The notes beneath the pieces were generated by a model. It made no database searches. It worked only from the letters and a program-made list of their open reading frames with translations, and had not been told where the DNA came from. A DNA stretch of 53,629 bases from Bacteroidaceae bacterium (GTDB lineage: Bacteria; Bacteroidota; Bacteroidia; Bacteroidales; Bacteroidaceae), in contig JAFXEF010000033.1 in NCBI GenBank assembly GCA_017520935.1, positions 1 to 53,629 on the forward strand, in the 5' to 3' direction. The number at the start of each line of letters is the position of its first letter. Within the stretch, counting starts at the first letter, position 1. The position numbers and the translations under genes were made by a program. Below are positions 52,070 to 53,629 of the stretch, in pieces.

Positions 52070-53629
52070 ATGAAGCTCCGCACCGTGATATACGCCATCC
52101 TTCTCACCACCCTCTTCTGTATGGGGTGTGGCGGGCATGGTCACATGCGCCAGTTAGAGCGGTTGGAGGCGAAGCTCGATACAGCGCCCGAGGTTGTGCG
52201 TCTCGCGCTCGACAGCATTCCCCTTGGTGAGCTCAATGGCGAAGCGCGAGCGCTCTATGCCATCTTGCGCACGCAGGCCGACTACAAGTGTTACGTACCG
52301 CTCGCCACCGACACCCTCATCCGCTACGCCACCGACTATTATAATAGGAATAGGAAGAACTACCGTGCCGCCATGGCCTGGTACTCCTTGGGCTGCGTGT
52401 ATACCGAGCTGAAGCACGATGCCGCTGCCGTGGATGCCTACCTGCAGGCACAGAGCCTCTTCCCCGATACCACGGTGCGGTATCATAGATTGTGTTACCA
52501 GAATCTTGGGCAACACTATCTGAATAAGATGATGACTGATGAAGCACTGGCTGCATACTTAGCATTTTATGATGTTTCAAAGGGATATGATCATTTATGT
52601 GCAGATATTGGATTGGCTCAGACTTATATTTACAAGCAGCAACCTGAGCAAGCTCGTGAGATATTGGAGGAACTGTTTCAGCAGCGTGAGGAGTTGGATA
52701 CGCAGAGTTTGGGAGTAATTCTTTTTGATTTAGGCAAGATAGAGTATACTTTTTCCAAGGATTATGATAAAGCTGAATCCTATTTTGATCAACTTATCGC
52801 ACTTTATGGTGTCGATAATGTGAATGGGGTCTATTGGTTCAAGGGAGATATCGCGGAATCACGTGGGCACTATGATACTGCCAAATATTACTACGAGAAG
52901 GCCATGCAGGGATACGATGAGGTATACCTGCAATACAATTGTGCCCGTAGTCTGCTATACCTTACAATAGATTCGGTAGCCCAGCCCGGGCTCTATAGCT
53001 ATATAAAGCGTTTCGAACAGACGAGCGACTCCATCAAGCGTATAGAGCGCCGCTCCGAGATTGACGAGATTCATACAGCACATGTCATGGAATTGAAACA
53101 ACGTGAACAGGCAGAGCGTCATCGTAGATTTATTTATATTATAGTATTGGTCATTGTATGTTTGCTGGCTGCAATTATTATCGGGGTACTTTTCTTTGAA
53201 CAACGTCGCAAACAATATTATCTGCGCTTGCGTAAGGAGTTACAGAGTAACCAGGCCAAGATATATAAAATAAACGAATCCATCGAAGAAAATGGCGATA
53301 GTTCTCCGCATTCGCGCGAGGAGGTTCTGATTCTCTATCGCAATAGCCTCAATGCAAGCATTGCCCTATTCAACAAGAGTGCTTGTGCTACGAACCTGCA
53401 GAAGTTGAACAAGCTCCGTAACAAGGATGTTAGTCCGATCTCTGTCAAAGACCGTGAGGAATTATACGAGACATTGGACGAAAACTTTATTACTTTCATT
53501 ACCTACTTGCGTTACGAGGCTGACAAGTATAGTCAAGCCAAACTTAGCACTGTAAATATTCATCTTATTCTTCTTCTCGCGATGGGTTATTCCACTGGTG
53601 TCATCCGTGAATGCCTCGCAGCTGCCACA
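52070..53629 (+). CDS. TPR lipoprotein with one membrane segment (3' end beyond the window)
   Basis: The frame is open for 520 codons and is still open at the window end. It starts MKLRTVIYAILLTTLFCMGC, a lipoprotein-like signal with lipobox FCMGC. Residues about 30-310 contain tetratricopeptide-like repeats: YRAAMAWYSLGCVYTELKHD, LGQHYLNKMMTDEALAAY, KAESYFDQLIALYG, and YDTAKYYYEKAMQGYDE. A membrane segment, IYIIVLVIVCLLAAIIIGVL, lies at about 360-380, followed by a charged coiled region and an all-helical C-terminus ending HLILLLAMGYSTGVIRECLA. This layout (lipoprotein-TPR-TM-helical/HTH) is common in Bacteroidales and may act as a one-component membrane regulator; the C-terminus resembles the start of an HTH domain but is cut, so that is inference. 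Confidence 0.82.
   Translation, partial: MKLRTVIYAILLTTLFCMGCGGHGHMRQLERLEAKLDTAPEVVRLALDSIPLGELNGEARALYAILRTQADYKCYVPLATDTLIRYATDYYNRNRKNYRAAMAWYSLGCVYTELKHDAAAVDAYLQAQSLFPDTTVRYHRLCYQNLGQHYLNKMMTDEALAAYLAFYDVSKGYDHLCADIGLAQTYIYKQQPEQAREILEELFQQREELDTQSLGVILFDLGKIEYTFSKDYDKAESYFDQLIALYGVDNVNGVYWFKGDIAESRGHYDTAKYYYEKAMQGYDEVYLQYNCARSLLYLTIDSVAQPGLYSYIKRFEQTSDSIKRIERRSEIDEIHTAHVMELKQREQAERHRRFIYIIVLVIVCLLAAIIIGVLFFEQRRKQYYLRLRKELQSNQAKIYKINESIEENGDSSPHSREEVLILYRNSLNASIALFNKSACATNLQKLNKLRNKDVSPISVKDREELYETLDENFITFITYLRYEADKYSQAKLSTVNIHLILLLAMGYSTGVIRECLAAAT

Noticed and set aside
51715..52110. 131-codon minus-strand frame over the 21-bp repeat array
   Set aside because: Open only because 21 is a multiple of three; gives SKSGNI/SKTDNI repeats and overlaps the start of the TPR gene.

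Overview
The window looks like chromosomal DNA from a member of the order Bacteroidales. The genus is not certain; a Prevotella, Paraprevotella, Bacteroides or Tannerella relative would fit. The evidence is: repeated TAnnTTTG -7 boxes with an upstream TTG/TTTG in front of genes; weak or absent Shine-Dalgarno sequences; two proteins with type IX secretion (T9SS) C-terminal sorting tails; hybrid two-component and AraC-type regulators typical of the phylum; and families such as WbqC-like, DUF4294, DUF4861 and TANFOR. I see no rRNA, tRNA, CRISPR array, transposase or phage gene.

Layout. (1) 1-465: the end of an outer-membrane protein gene cut by the window edge, then a possible glycosidase remnant. 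(2) 567-8409: housekeeping block. ybeY and a fused SpmA-SpmB membrane protein lie on the minus strand; cysS, a zinc peptidase / glutaminyl cyclase-like lipoprotein, sufE, purD and two membrane proteins lie on the plus strand. (3) 8550-15203: a tight five-gene operon behind its own terminator and promoter. It encodes a fused nucleotidyltransferase-aminotransferase, an opine-type dehydrogenase, a flippase, an FrhB-like iron-sulfur protein and a polysaccharide pyruvyl transferase. It looks like a glycan-decoration pathway without any glycosyltransferase. (4) 15204-15740: AT-rich intergenic DNA with a 21-bp palindromic repeat array and a nested stem-loop. (5) 15741-43249: a 27.5-kb surface-protein locus. 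It holds a T9SS-tailed Ig-like protein, a beta-barrel with a basic tail, a 3602-residue TANFOR-type giant whose N-terminal module is repeated about eight times, an FN3 partner, a lipoprotein, a small T9SS-tailed protein and a 1296-residue FN3-like protein. Two regulators follow: a membrane-anchored AraC-type HTH protein without a kinase, and a TPR-kinase-receiver-HTH hybrid system split by an apparent one-base frameshift.

(6) 43278-47347: a bidirectional terminator, metK, pdxB plus a WbqC-like gene on the minus strand, and a DUF4294 secreted protein on the plus strand. (7) 47463-50640: an uronate catabolic block, kduI-kduD-DUF4861, ending in a perfect 17-bp hairpin. (8) 50708-51142: a PepSY-like secreted protein. 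(9) 51143-52069: 927 bp without a convincing gene but with four kinds of palindromic or tandem repeat. (10) 52070-53629: a TPR lipoprotein with one membrane segment that runs off the window end.

The strongest candidates for undescribed biology are the five-gene glycan-decoration operon (8550-15203), the TANFOR/T9SS surface locus with its regulators (15741-43249), and the repeat-rich intergenic region at 51.5-52.0 kb. Functions beyond family level are inferred by reading sequence; no database search was possible.
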